Positions 9,541-18,535 of a DNA stretch of 64,000 nucleotides are shown one piece after another (position 1 is the stretch's first letter; each line of letters opens with the position of its first letter). The notes beneath the pieces are model-generated. The model worked only from the letters and a program-made list of their open reading frames with translations. It was not told the origin of the DNA and did not search any database. The DNA lies in assembly GCA_963822255.1 (NCBI GenBank), contig CAWGGV010000008.1, forward strand, positions 1,054,001 through 1,118,000, given 5' to 3'. The translations under genes were made by a program, and so were the position numbers. The DNA comes from UBA7803 sp963822255 (GTDB lineage: Bacteria > Pseudomonadota > Gammaproteobacteria > Pseudomonadales > Azotimanducaceae).

Positions 9541-10490
9541 CGGTACAGCTCCGCGACGATTTCCTCGATGGGCCGATGCTCGACCGTGAGGTCGCGGATG
9601 CGGTAGCGCCGGGAGATCTCGGAGACGAACTCGGGCACCCGTCCGTGGACGTCGAAGTGCACGCGCATACCTTCCCGGGCACGCACCAGAGCCGCATGAT
9701 GGTCGAGCAGCGCCGGCTCGTCCGCGAAGTCCACCACCACCCGCCGCTCGTCGCTTCTGAGATCCGCCACGGTGCCGTCCCGCAGCAACGTGCCGTGGTT
9801 GATCAGCATCAGGCGCGTGCACAGCGCCTCGATGTCGTCCATGTCGTGGGTGGTGAGCAGCACCGTGGTGCCGCGCTCGCGATTCTGCATCTTCACGAAC
9901 TCGCGCATGGCGAGCTTGGCGGTCGCGTCGAGGCCGATGGTGGGCTCGTCCAGGAACAGGATGTCGGGCTGATGCAGGAGCGATGCGGCCAGGTCGCAGC
10001 GCATGCGCTGACCGAGGCTGAGCTGGCGCACGGGCGTGTCGAGCAGCGGGCCGAGGTCGAGCATGGCGACCAGTTCGTCGCAGGTGCGGGCGTAGCCGGC
10101 CTGCCGTACCCGATAGATGTCGCGCAGAAGCTCGAAGGACTCGATCACCGGCAGGTCCCACCAGAGCTGGGTGCGCTGACCGAACACCACGCCGATGCGG
10201 CCCACGTGGGCGACCCGGTCCCTCCAGGGCACCAGGCCGTTCACCTCGCAGCGACCGCCCGTGGGGGTGAGGATGCCCGACAGGATCTTGATGGTGGTGG
10301 ACTTGCCGGCGCCGTTCGGGCCGATGTAGCCCACCAGCTCCCCCGGCTCGATGGCGAACGACACGCCGTGCAGGGCGTACACGGCTCGGTGACGGCGCCG
10401 GACCAGAGACGTGAAGGCGCCCGCGAGCCCGGCACGCCGCTCCGCTACCCGGAATCGCTTCTCCAGGTTTTCGACGATGATCTGGGGCAT
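9537..10490 (-). CDS. ABC transporter ATP-binding protein (COG4586-like)
   Basis: This 317-residue ATPase is intact. It shows Walker A (GPNGAGKST), Q-loop region, signature LSLGQRMRCDLA, Walker B (DILFLDEPTIGLD) and the H-loop (LLTTHDMDD). A C-terminal extension of about 90 residues is typical of COG4586 ATPases. The ATG at 10490 is chosen because the open frame upstream lacks family similarity. It is first in the operon with two ABC-2 permeases. It faces the MFS gene across a 100-bp divergent promoter region. Confidence 0.9.
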   Translation of the reverse strand: MPQIIVENLEKRFRVAERRAGLAGAFTSLVRRRHRAVYALHGVSFAIEPGELVGYIGPNGAGKSTTIKILSGILTPTGGRCEVNGLVPWRDRVAHVGRIGVVFGQRTQLWWDLPVIESFELLRDIYRVRQAGYARTCDELVAMLDLGPLLDTPVRQLSLGQRMRCDLAASLLHQPDILFLDEPTIGLDATAKLAMREFVKMQNRERGTTVLLTTHDMDDIEALCTRLMLINHGTLLRDGTVADLRSDERRVVVDFADEPALLDHHAALVRAREGMRVHFDVHGRVPEFVSEISRRYRIRDLTVEHRPIEEIVAELYR

Positions 10491-10589
10491 GCTCGGGCGG
10501 GCCGGCCGGGGAGCGGCGGATTCTAGTGCGGCCCAGTGGGAAATTCCAAGCGCCGTGGTAGAGTCGGTGAAATGGCAGGGGAGCATGCA

Positions 10590-11909
10590 ATGGAGACCTT
10601 CGGGGTCCGGGATCTGATCCGGGACCGCGCCACGGCGCTCCGCTTCACGTCTGTGCTCGGCCTGCAGATGGGTCAGCTGTTGCCGGCGGCCTTCATCGGC
10701 TTGTTTCTGCCGGTGATCTTCCGGCAGCAGGGTCTGCCGCTGGATATGTACTGGGTATTCGCCCTGCCGGCCATTCCGACCTGGCTGCGTCCGCTGTGGG
10801 CGCCGCTGGTGGACCGGACCGGCAGCCGGATCATCGGAATGCGCAAGACGTGGTTCATTCCCTGTACCGCATTCGGCGCGCTGGCCTACCTGTCGCTCAC
10901 CCTGTTCGAGCCCACCCCCGACCATCTGGCGATCATCATCACCCTGCTGGTGATCAAGTCCACCATCATGACCACCCAGGACATCGCCATCGACGGCTAC
11001 ATGGTGGAGAACATCCGCGACGAAGAGCGTCCAGTGGCCGCGGCGGTGCTGGACGTGGGCCGCGCCGGCGCCAGCTTCATCGCCATGGCGGGCATTCCCC
11101 TGATCTACAGCACGCTCGGCTGGGGGCCTGCCGTCGCCACCGCATCGCTGCTGCTGGTGGTGTTCTCCCTTCCGGGCATCATCCGCCCGGAGCCGCCGCG
11201 ACCCGAACGATTCGCCCGCAACCGGCCGAGCCTCAGGCGCTTGCTGCGCAGGCAGGACAGCTACTACATCTATCCGCTGTGTTTCCTGATCGCGCTGATG
11301 GGGGGGCTGATCACCAATCTGTATCCTACCTACCTCTCCGATCTGGGATTCAGCATCGGCCGGATGGCGCTGGTGCTGGCGCCTGCCATGCTGCTGGGCA
11401 CCGCCGTCGGCGCAGGCGCTACGGGCGGGTTCCTGCGCCGGTTCGGGTACAAGTCCGCCTTGCTGCTGGCGGCGTTCGCGATCCTGGTGGCGGTGATTCC
11501 CATCATCTGGATGGGTTCACTGGCCAGCCCGGCACTGCTCGTCGTCTTTCTGGTGACCTTGAACGGCATCGGCCTGCAGGCCATTCTGCTGGTCACGTTT
11601 CAGGCCGCCCGGCTCAAATGGGCATCCCGATCCCAAGCGGCCACCGACTACACGACTCAGATCGTCGCCACGATGGCCGGCCACAGCGTGGCGACCGCCG
11701 TCGGCGGCTGGCTCGCCGGTAGTCTCGGCTGGTACTACTACTTCATGCTGGCCGGCGTGTTGATCAGCGGAGCCTGCTTCCTGCTCTACGGCCTGTACGA
11801 CCGAGTCGAGCACCTGGTCGACGAACGCGACGCCCATGAGGGAGGGCACAGAGCCGGCGCCGAATCACAAACGCACAGCGGAGAGACTTATGCCACTCGT
11901 CGACTTTGA
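10590..11909 (+). CDS. AmpG-like MFS transporter
   Basis: This 12-TM major facilitator is about 439 residues long. The motif TTQDIAIDGYMVENI matches the conserved segment of AmpG muropeptide permeases and of the acetyl-CoA transporter family. The start at 10590 is preferred over two upstream in-frame starts because GGGGAG lies 6 bases before it. The C-terminal tail (DERDAHEGGHRAGAE) is hydrophilic and overlaps the next gene by 20 bases. AmpG imports anhydro-muropeptides for cell-wall recycling. Without nearby recycling genes the substrate is uncertain, and the adjacent acyl-CoA gene leaves other solutes possible. Confidence 0.75.
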   Translation: METFGVRDLIRDRATALRFTSVLGLQMGQLLPAAFIGLFLPVIFRQQGLPLDMYWVFALPAIPTWLRPLWAPLVDRTGSRIIGMRKTWFIPCTAFGALAYLSLTLFEPTPDHLAIIITLLVIKSTIMTTQDIAIDGYMVENIRDEERPVAAAVLDVGRAGASFIAMAGIPLIYSTLGWGPAVATASLLLVVFSLPGIIRPEPPRPERFARNRPSLRRLLRRQDSYYIYPLCFLIALMGGLITNLYPTYLSDLGFSIGRMALVLAPAMLLGTAVGAGATGGFLRRFGYKSALLLAAFAILVAVIPIIWMGSLASPALLVVFLVTLNGIGLQAILLVTFQAARLKWASRSQAATDYTTQIVATMAGHSVATAVGGWLAGSLGWYYYFMLAGVLISGACFLLYGLYDRVEHLVDERDAHEGGHRAGAESQTHSGETYATRRL

Positions 11910-12688
11910 AACCCGCGGCCACGTCGCCGTGGTCACCTTGAACCGTCCCGACGCCCGCAACGCCATCAACCCCGAGGTAGCGGTACGACTGGCGGATGCC
12001 TGGCAGGAGGTGAAGGACAACGACCAGGTCCGCGTCGCCGTCATCACCGGAACCGGCAGCGCGTTCTGCGCCGGCGCCGACCTCGGCCAGCTCATTCCCA
12101 TGATGTCGGGCGCACGCAAGCCCGAAAACGAATGGGACGAGCGCGTCGCGGCCGAGCCCGGCATCACCAGCCGCGCTCTGCTGCGCAACTTCGATACCGA
12201 GAAGCCGGTGATCTCGGCCATCAACGGCCACGCCATTGCCGGCGGCATGGAGCTCGGTGCAGGGCACCGACCTGCGGGTCGCCGCCCCGGGCGCGAGGCT
12301 CGGCGTGCAGGAAGTGAAGTGGGCGATCTTTCCCGCCGGCGGCTCTACGGTACGTCTGCCCGTGCAGATGCCCTACGCGAAGGCCATGGAGCTGCTGCTG
12401 ACGGGTGATCTGATCAGTGCCGACGAGGCGCTCGAGCTCGGATTTCTGAACTACGTCACCGACGACTTCGTCGGCAAGGCCATGGAGCTGGCCGAAAAGA
12501 TCGCGGGCAACGGCCCGCTGGCGGTCAAGGCCATCCGGCAGTCGGTGAAGGAGTGCCTGGGCAAGCCGGAGCGGGAAGCGCTTGCCATCGAGAACCGGAT
12601 CTCCGGCCCGGTATTCCAGACCGAGGACGCCCGGGAGGGGCCGCGGGCATTCATGGAGAAGCGCAAGCCCGAGTACCACGGGCGCTGA
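11890..12688 (+). CDS. Enoyl-CoA hydratase/isomerase family protein (one frameshift)
   Basis: This crotonase-fold protein has about 265 residues. It shows NRPDARNAI, the oxyanion-hole motif FCAGADLG and INGHAIAGGMEL. After GGMEL the frame changes near 12255 to VQGTDLRVAAPGARLGVQEVKWAIFPAGG, restoring the second oxyanion region and the C-terminal helices. The start ATG at 11890 lies inside the 3' end of the MFS gene and has GGAGAG upstream. It probably acts in acyl-CoA degradation; the exact substrate cannot be read from the sequence. Confidence 0.85.
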
Positions 12689-12694
12689 CTGGCC

Positions 12695-13162
12695 GTGCAG
12701 ATCCGGCCTGCGCGCACCGATGACGCTGCCTCGCTGAGCGCGCTCGCTTTTCGTTCGAAAGCCCATTGGGGCTACCCGGACGACTTCATGGAGCGATGTC
12801 GTAACGAGCTGACGTACACGGCCGAGCAGACGGCCGCGGGCGGAACCTGGGTGCTGGAGGAGCCGACGAGGTGGTCGGCTTCTACGTACTGACGAAGATC
12901 TCTCCCGATACCGCTGGAGCTCGAGGCCATGTTCGTGGAGCCGGACCACATCGGACACGGCTTCGGGCGGGAGCTGATGCGCCACGCCATCGCCCGAGCC
13001 GGTGAAGCCGAGCACGTCGAGCGGCTGGTCATTCAGGCGGACCCCAACGCCGCGCGCTTCTACGAATCCGCCGGCGCCGTCCGCATCGGCGAGCGCGCCT
13101 CGGACAGCATCGGCGGACGCATGCTGCCACTCTACGAGATCCGATTGCACGAGGAGAAGTGA
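12695..13162 (+). CDS. GNAT-family N-acetyltransferase (two compensating frameshifts)
   Basis: This is a GNAT-fold protein of about 155 residues. The N-terminus VQIRPARTDDAASLSALAF is a typical beta1-alpha1. The middle segment DEVVGFYVLTKIS sits in another frame (shifts near 12863 and 12915). The acetyl-CoA-binding region VEPDHIGHGFGRELM corresponds to the V-x-P-x-x-x-G-x-G motif, followed by QADPNAARFYESAGAVRIGE. The GTG start is 7 bases after the hydratase stop. The acceptor substrate is not predictable. Confidence 0.78.
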
Positions 13163-13165
13163 GCC

Positions 13166-14447
13166 ATGGCAGACCTGCTGGCAATGTCCTCCGCCGTCAT
13201 CGACGGCACCCGGAGTGCCGACGATGTCGGCCCGATGAACCGTATCAACCACCAGCTCTCCACCCTCGTCGACGGCGTCGCCATGGTGGAAGCGTTCTCT
13301 CACTGCATTCTTTTCGAAACCGCTGACGGGCTGCTCGCGTTCGACACCTCCGGGCCAGGTGGCGGCAGCCGGGTGGTGGAGGCGGTGCGCGGCTGGCGCA
13401 CCGACCGTTTCGACACCATTGTCTACACCCACGGACACATCGATCACGTGGGCGGCTGCGGCGCTTTCATCGAGGACGCCGAGGCGTCGGGCGCGCCGCG
13501 TCCGCGCGTGGTCGGCCACGCCAACGTGCCGGCGCGCTTCGATCGCTACGACCTCACCAACGGCTACAACCTGGTCATCAACGAGCGTCAGTTTGGTCAA
13601 TTCCGCCGCCGCGGCTACGACATGACCGCCGGCGCGCGCTTCCTCCCCCGACCTCGCCGAAACCGGACATCACCTACCACGACGTGCTGCCCCTCACGTC
13701 GGCGGCCTGGCGGTGGAGCTGCGCCACGCCAAAGGCGAGACGGACGACCACACCTGGGCGTGGATCCCGCAGCACCGCGCCATCTGCGCCGGCGACTTCT
13801 TCATCTGGAACTTCCCGAACGCCGGCAACCCGCAGAAGGTTCAGCGCTACCCCGCTGAATGGGCGCGCGCCATGCGCGCCATGGCCGCACAGGACGCGGA
13901 GCTGTTCCTTCCCGCTCACGGTCTGCCCATCGCTGGCCGCGACCGCATCCGCCGAGTGCTCACCGAGGTGGCCGACGCCCTCGAGCATCTGGTCTCCGAA
14001 ACCCTGAAGCTCATGAACCAGGGCGCCCGGCTGAACGACGTCCTGCACAGCGTCTCCATCGACCCCGCAGTGCTGGAGAAGCCGTACCTGCGCCCGATGT
14101 ACGACGAGCCCGAGTTCGTGGTCCGCAACATCTGGCGGCTGTACGGCGGCTGGTACGACGGCAACCCGGCGAATCTCAAGCCCGCGCGCGAAGCGGCGCT
14201 TGCCCGCGAGCTTGCGGAGCTGGCCGGCGGCGCCACCCGGCTGGCGGAGCGGGCGCTGGCGGTGATGGACTCGGACGTGCGGGTCGCTTGTCACCTGGTG
14301 GAGCTGGCGGCTCAGGCCGAGCCGCAGAACCAGGCCGTGCACGAGATCAGGGCGCAGGTTTACCAGGCGCGGCGGGACCGGGAGACGTCGCTGATGGCGA
14401 AGGGCATCTTCGGTTCCGCGGCCAACGAGTCGCGGGAGGGTGGTTGA
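13166..14447 (+). CDS. Metallo-beta-lactamase-fold hydrolase, alkylsulfatase-like (frameshifts)
   Basis: This MBL-fold hydrolase of about 427 residues has the zinc motif THGHIDHVGG, a later histidine in ETDDHTWAW and AHGLPIAG. The C-terminal region YDEPEFVVRNIWRLYGGWYDGNP is characteristic of the alkyl-sulfatase dimerisation domain seen in SdsA1-type enzymes, which cleave sulfate esters of alcohols. Frame changes near 13652 and 13705 are needed to join RFLP to TSPKPDITYHDVLPL and then GGLAVELRH. It follows the GNAT gene by 3 bases, so the cluster from 10590 is probably one transcript. No signal peptide is seen, so the enzyme is likely cytoplasmic. Confidence 0.82.
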
Positions 14448-14521
14448 AGGGCGGAGGTGGTTGATGGGTGGCAACGTTGGAATGACCGCTTTGGGTCGCC
14501 GAAGCGGAGATGGGTATAGAG

Positions 14522-15435
14522 CTACTCTCGGACGCGATCAGGAGGCGGCAGCTTCAAGCAGGCGGCAGCCCACTCGAGATTGATGAACGCGAGCCGCCGG
14601 AATACGCCACCGAGCCACGCTGGAGCAGTTGCGTCGCCGTCTAATCGTAACTTTCCGCTGATCGCGCGCCTCGCGAAGAATCCGGCCTGCGAGGAGGCCC
14701 ACGCTGCTCCCTCCGGCATCAGTGAGTGCGGGGCCGGCCCGCCTTCCAGATAAGTGTCGGCAGCAGCTCAGCCAGGTCGCTCAGGGGGTGGCCCCGGCCG
14801 CTGGAACTCCAATCCACGAAAATGACGTCGTCATCCCTTATGCAGATGTTGTCGCTGCGAACGTCGCCGTGCACGACTGCTTCCCCACCGCGCGGGAGGC
14901 GTAGCTCCGTGGCGGCAAGAACGGGACCGGCCGCATCGAGCCAGCCTTCGCTACAAAACCCCAGGCGTAGGAGCTCATCCGCCGCACTGATGATCGCCGG
15001 CCAATGGGGACCGAAGTGGGCGACGGTGTGCGAACCGAATTCAGTTGGTGCCCGGATCGTGCTCATGTGGCGCACCGCGCGAATGACGCGCTCGATGTCG
15101 CCCGGCCGCCATTGAACGCCGGCGTGGCTCGCCGGCCAGTAGGCTTGCGAAAGGTCCTCTGTGAGCAGTACCGGGCGCTGGTCGGATGGCTGAACGAAGG
15201 CGATGATTCGTGGTTGAAACGACCCCTCGAGGCCGAGTGAGCGCTGTTCGTTTCTCAGCCAGGCTTCCGTGTCTTCATCCGTTGCGGCCTTTACGAAGAC
15301 ACGATCACCGCGGGCAAATCGGACGGAGAATCGTTCAGCTTTCGAGAGGCCAAGCTCCGGTCGTGTCCAGGACACGCTTTCATCGCCGATGATCGCTTCG
15401 ACGAGCTGCCTCAGACTCTGCGAAGGCGCCTTCAT
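14522..15435 (-). CDS. APH-family phosphotransferase (one frameshift)
   Basis: This aminoglycoside-phosphotransferase-like kinase has about 304 residues. The Brenner motif reads VVHGDVRSDNICI and the metal-binding Asp is in VIFVDWSSSGRGHPLSDLA. The open frame ends early at 14719, but shifting one base near 14735 gives LEGGPAPHSLMPEG and continues to 14522, restoring the usual family length. Family members phosphorylate antibiotics, sugars or other small molecules; the substrate here is unknown. It is monocistronic, facing the MBL operon convergently. Confidence 0.75.
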
Positions 15436-15584
15436 TGCACGGCCAGTCCCGCGGTTCGGAATAGACTATCAGCGAATGTCCGTTTCTTGGCCAGCCGACG
15501 TTGCCTGCCCGAGTTGCTCGCAGGGAATGACCGCCGCGCTGGTAGGAACGCGCGCGGGGGGAGCTTGTACCGTCGCTCGCTGCG

Positions 15585-15620
15585 GCGGTCACTCGCCCCC
15601 CCGCGGTCACTCGCCCCCCC
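15585..15620. repeat. Two tandem copies of an 18-bp unit with C7 tract
   Basis: GCGGTCACTCG followed by seven C is repeated exactly twice, then one extra C. It lies in the 213-bp gap between the phosphotransferase start and the sorted-protein stop. On the minus strand the units give two G7 tracts just downstream of the sorted-protein gene. No other function is apparent. Confidence 0.7.
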
Positions 15621-15648
15621 CACCAACGGCCCGCGTCGCGGCTGACTC

Positions 15649-16225
15649 TCAGCCGTTGCGCCGTCGCCGAATGCCGAGGGCGGCGAACATGAAGCCGAGC
15701 CCGAGCAGGGAAAACAACGGCAGCGCCGAGGCCGTCTCCGGCAAGCTCGAACGGCTGCCGGTGGTCTGGTCCTGTTGCGCCAGCTCGGGATTCTGGGGTC
15801 CGCCAGCCGCGCCCGCGGCCTCCTCGGACCCGTTGCCCGCGGTCTCTTCGGACCCGGCGCCACCCGTGCTCTTGGTGACGTTGCGAGCCACCATCTGCCC
15901 TTTCACGTTCTCGAAGTCGAGAATGACCTGGTCGCCGTCCTGCAGGTCGTCACGCGTCAACGTTGTCAGCGGCAGCATGGTGTCGAATCGGTCCTGTGCG
16001 TGGACCTCGACGTCCTGGGGAAGCCGGTACTCGACCACATCGCCGGGCGCGGCCTGACGTTCGTCGCCTGCAGCTTGCACCCGCAGCCGCAGCTGTTCCT
16101 GAGCCGGCGAGACCGAAACGATCTCCCCGCGCACCTGGTCGGCCTCGAGGGCCGCCGCCGGCAGCGCCGCAAACAGCACCACCGAGCACGGCAACGATGC
16201 TCGCGTAACGAATCACGTGGTACAT
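15649..16225 (-). CDS. Putative sortase substrate with LPETA C-terminal sorting signal (one frameshift)
   Basis: This exported protein of about 190 residues has a signal peptide starting MYHVIRYASIVAVLG and a small beta-rich domain. An acidic Gly/Glu linker (residues about 125-155) and a canonical tripartite sorting signal follow: LPETA, a hydrophobic segment (ALPLFSLLGLGFMFAALGI) and a basic tail RRRRNG. The signal peptide and mature part are joined by a frame change near 16175. The ATG at 16225 has an excellent AAGGAG Shine-Dalgarno. It lies 10 bases downstream of the sortase gene, so it is almost certainly the dedicated substrate. The domain fold resembles small OB-like secreted domains such as DUF5666, a tentative match. 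Confidence 0.75.
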
Positions 16226-16235
16226 GACTATCTCC

Positions 16236-16889
16236 TTATCGTGCAATGGCAAGTTCGGCGGGCTGAGCGGAATCCGCGGGACTCCGGCGGCCGCCCGCCA
16301 CGAGACGGGCGCGCACCACGAATCGCTTCGGGGCGTGTCCGACGTAGTAGAACGGGTAACAGGTGATCAGGGTAAGCACGGGGCTCGACGTCGGGGCCAG
16401 CACCTCCACGTCCTCGGGTGCCACCACGCTGGTACCGCTGACGCGGAACGTGCGTACCGCCTTCGCGGTGATCAGCGTCAGTCGATCGCCGACGGCCAGG
16501 TTCCTCAGGGACCTGAAGAAGCCGTCACGGTGACCGGCGATGGCGATGTTGCCGTTGCCGTCGAGGGCCGCGGTGTCGCGGAGGTGGCCGGCCCCCAGGG
16601 TCAGCGCCGCTTCACCGGTGCCGGAAAAAACGGGCATCACAATGCCCTGCTTCTCCAGCCGTAACCGGCCCACGGGTGACGGCACGCCGCCGGCGCGCAA
16701 CAGACGCTGGTACGCCGCCCGACGCGATGCCGACCAGCTGTCGTCGGGGCCGGCTCCCAGCTGGCGGCCCGCCATGGCGGCGAGCTGGGGCAGGATCAGC
16801 ACCATCGCGGCGATCCAGCATGCCCGCTCGAGCAGCCGCCACCGGGCCGCGCTCATCGGCGCCTTCGCAGTGTCCTGCGGCTTCCTCAT
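16236..16889 (-). CDS. Class D-like sortase (Gram-negative)
   Basis: This 217-residue protein has one N-terminal membrane anchor (residues about 18-36) and a sortase domain. The catalytic His is in IAGHRDGFFRSL (near 118), Cys in LTLITCYPF (near 176) and Arg in KRFVVRA (near 191). The order and spacing match class D/E sortases. Sortases cleave LPxTG-type signals and join the protein to an amine acceptor. In proteobacteria they occur sporadically next to one or two targets. The gene precedes an LPETA protein by 10 bases. The acceptor in a Gram-negative envelope is not evident. Confidence 0.87.
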   Translation of the reverse strand: MRKPQDTAKAPMSAARWRLLERACWIAAMVLILPQLAAMAGRQLGAGPDDSWSASRRAAYQRLLRAGGVPSPVGRLRLEKQGIVMPVFSGTGEAALTLGAGHLRDTAALDGNGNIAIAGHRDGFFRSLRNLAVGDRLTLITAKAVRTFRVSGTSVVAPEDVEVLAPTSSPVLTLITCYPFYYVGHAPKRFVVRARLVAGGRRSPADSAQPAELAIAR

Positions 16890-16974
16890 GGGCTTTACAG
16901 GGCAACATTCGTACCACGCCCGCGCCGCAGCGCCGTCCGCTACACTGCATGGCGAGCGTCAACGCCGAAGCGAG

Positions 16975-17418
16975 ATGCGCCTGTTTCATTTCAGTGACGA
17001 TCCGTCGATCGACGTGTTCGTGCCGCGACCAGTGCGGGTGCCGTCGCCGCGTCGGCCCGGATTCGACTGGCTCAATGGGCCGCTGGTCTGGGCTATCGAC
17101 GAGCTGCGGCAGCCGATGTACCTGTTCCCCCGCGAATGCCCGCGCATCCTGCTGTGGCCGACCGAGGCGACTACCGCCGAGGACCTGCGCAGCTACTTCG
17201 GCAGCTCCGACGCGCGCATGATCGCCTATATGGAAGAAGCCTGGGCGGACCGTATGTCCGCGGCGACCCTCTATCGCTACGAGTTGCCCGGGACGAGCTT
17301 CGTCTGCCTGGAAGACGCCGGCATGTGGGTCTCGAAGTCACCCGTCGCGGCACGCGTGCGCGTCGAAGTCACCGATCTGCCCGCGCGACTGCAGGAGCAA
17401 GGCGTCGAGCTTCGGTGA
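16975..17418 (+). CDS. DUF6886 family protein
   Basis: This 147-residue soluble protein matches the conserved pattern I associate with DUF6886: MRLFHFSDDPSI at the start, then GPLVWAID, MYLFPRECPRILLWP and a C-terminal SKSPV region. The function is unknown. The ATG at 16975 begins at the family motif. The gene is divergent from the sortase and separated from it by 85 bases. The aromatic- and Pro-rich N-terminus suggests a compact beta-rich fold, sometimes compared with ADP-ribosyltransferase-like proteins, which is unproven. Confidence 0.75.
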   Translation: MRLFHFSDDPSIDVFVPRPVRVPSPRRPGFDWLNGPLVWAIDELRQPMYLFPRECPRILLWPTEATTAEDLRSYFGSSDARMIAYMEEAWADRMSAATLYRYELPGTSFVCLEDAGMWVSKSPVAARVRVEVTDLPARLQEQGVELR

Positions 17419-17513
17419 TTCCATCGCTGCTGCCGCTCCGGAACGTCTGGAAGACGAGCCTGCACGCCAGCGGGATCAGGCTGCGGAACGTCGTCGGCTG
17501 GAGTGAGGAGGGC

Positions 17514-17927
17514 TCAGTCGGGCGCAGTCCGCAACGCGTAAAGCACTCGACCGCGCGCACACAGCGTGCCCTGGTCGTCGGTCACGCTCACCTCCACCAC
17601 GCACAGTTGTCTTCCCCGCTTGATGACGGTGGCTTCGGCGTCGATCCAGGCGCCATGGGCCTGCCGCAGATAGCTCACCTGCAGGTCGGCGGTGCCGGCG
17701 GGGAGGCTGCCTGCGCGCATGCCGGTGAACACCGCCGGCAGCGCGGCGAGGTCGATCATGGTCGCGATCACGCCGCCGTTGACGCTGCCGCCGACCCCTG
17801 TGGGGGTCTGTTCGGTGACGGTGAGCCGCAGCCTCGCAGAGCCATCCCGGCGCTCCAGCAGGTGCAGACCCAGGTAACGGTGAAAAGGCTCCTCATCGAA
17901 GCGTGCGAAAAAATCCGGCTCAGTCAT
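17514..17927 (-). CDS. PaaI-family hotdog thioesterase
   Basis: This 137-residue single-hotdog protein has the motif GVGGSVNGGVIATMIDLAA, which corresponds to the substrate-binding helix of PaaI-type thioesterases (usual HGG replaced by NGG), followed by LQVSYLRQAHG. It probably hydrolyses acyl-CoA thioesters. It lies downstream of the DUF2062 and acyl-CoA ligase genes on the same strand, with a 69-base gap, fitting a fatty-acid role. Confidence 0.83.
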   Translation of the reverse strand: MTEPDFFARFDEEPFHRYLGLHLLERRDGSARLRLTVTEQTPTGVGGSVNGGVIATMIDLAALPAVFTGMRAGSLPAGTADLQVSYLRQAHGAWIDAEATVIKRGRQLCVVEVSVTDDQGTLCARGRVLYALRTAPD

Positions 17928-17996
17928 TTGGATGCTCCCGCCGCGGTCAGCGGCTCCACCGAGATCAGCAGCGCCGCCACCTCCGGCCCCTCCCCT

Positions 17997-18482
17997 TCAG
18001 TCCGGGCCCGAATGCTCGTCCACACGGGCTGGCAGGTGCAAGTCGAATCGGCGCCACACGTACAGGAACACGAAGTAGCCGATAATGGACGCGGGCACGG
18101 CCACCGCCAGGCTGCCGAGCACGAGCGCGGTGGTCTCCCGGGCGACCTCCTCCTCCAGCCCCGAGAGCGATTCGAAGCTGATGGGGAAGAAGCTCATCAC
18201 CACCCGGCCGAGCCGGTTGAAGCCGAAATAGAAGGCGGGAAACGTCAGCGGATTATTGATGCAGGAGGCGACGAAGGCCGCCGGGAAGTTGGCCCGCAGC
18301 AGCACCGAAGCCACCAGCATGAGCACGGTCTGGACGCCCACCGTCGGGGTGAGGCCGATGAAAAGCCCCACCGCGACGCCGCGCGCCAGGGTGAATTCGT
18401 CGACGTCGAGGCTCCCGGTCCGGGAGAGGAATCCGCGCAGCCGCGGATGCCGGGCGAGCCAGGCCCGGGTGCGCAGGCGCAT
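17997..18482 (-). CDS. DUF2062 membrane protein
   Basis: This integral membrane protein of 161 residues (ATG at 18482) shows VAVGLFIGLTPTVGVQTVLM and SCINNPLTFPAFYFGFNRLG, the conserved DUF2062 signature, with about three TM segments and a C-terminal YFVFLYVWRRF. An earlier non-ATG start overlapping the ligase stop is possible. Members are often next to glycosyltransferase or lipid genes, but the biochemical role is unknown. Confidence 0.8.
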   Translation of the reverse strand: MRLRTRAWLARHPRLRGFLSRTGSLDVDEFTLARGVAVGLFIGLTPTVGVQTVLMLVASVLLRANFPAAFVASCINNPLTFPAFYFGFNRLGRVVMSFFPISFESLSGLEEEVARETTALVLGSLAVAVPASIIGYFVFLYVWRRFDLHLPARVDEHSGPD

Positions 18483-18535
18483 GCGGTGAGACTGGCGTGC
18501 GGCAGTCCGCCGCAGCCAGCGTCTGGCCCGGGTGG

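Noticed and set aside
8638..10590. A 650-residue open frame over the ABC operon (minus strand)
   Set aside because: Only its first-permease segment is meaningful; the rest is Arg/Ala/Gly-rich out-of-frame translation of the ATPase and second permease.
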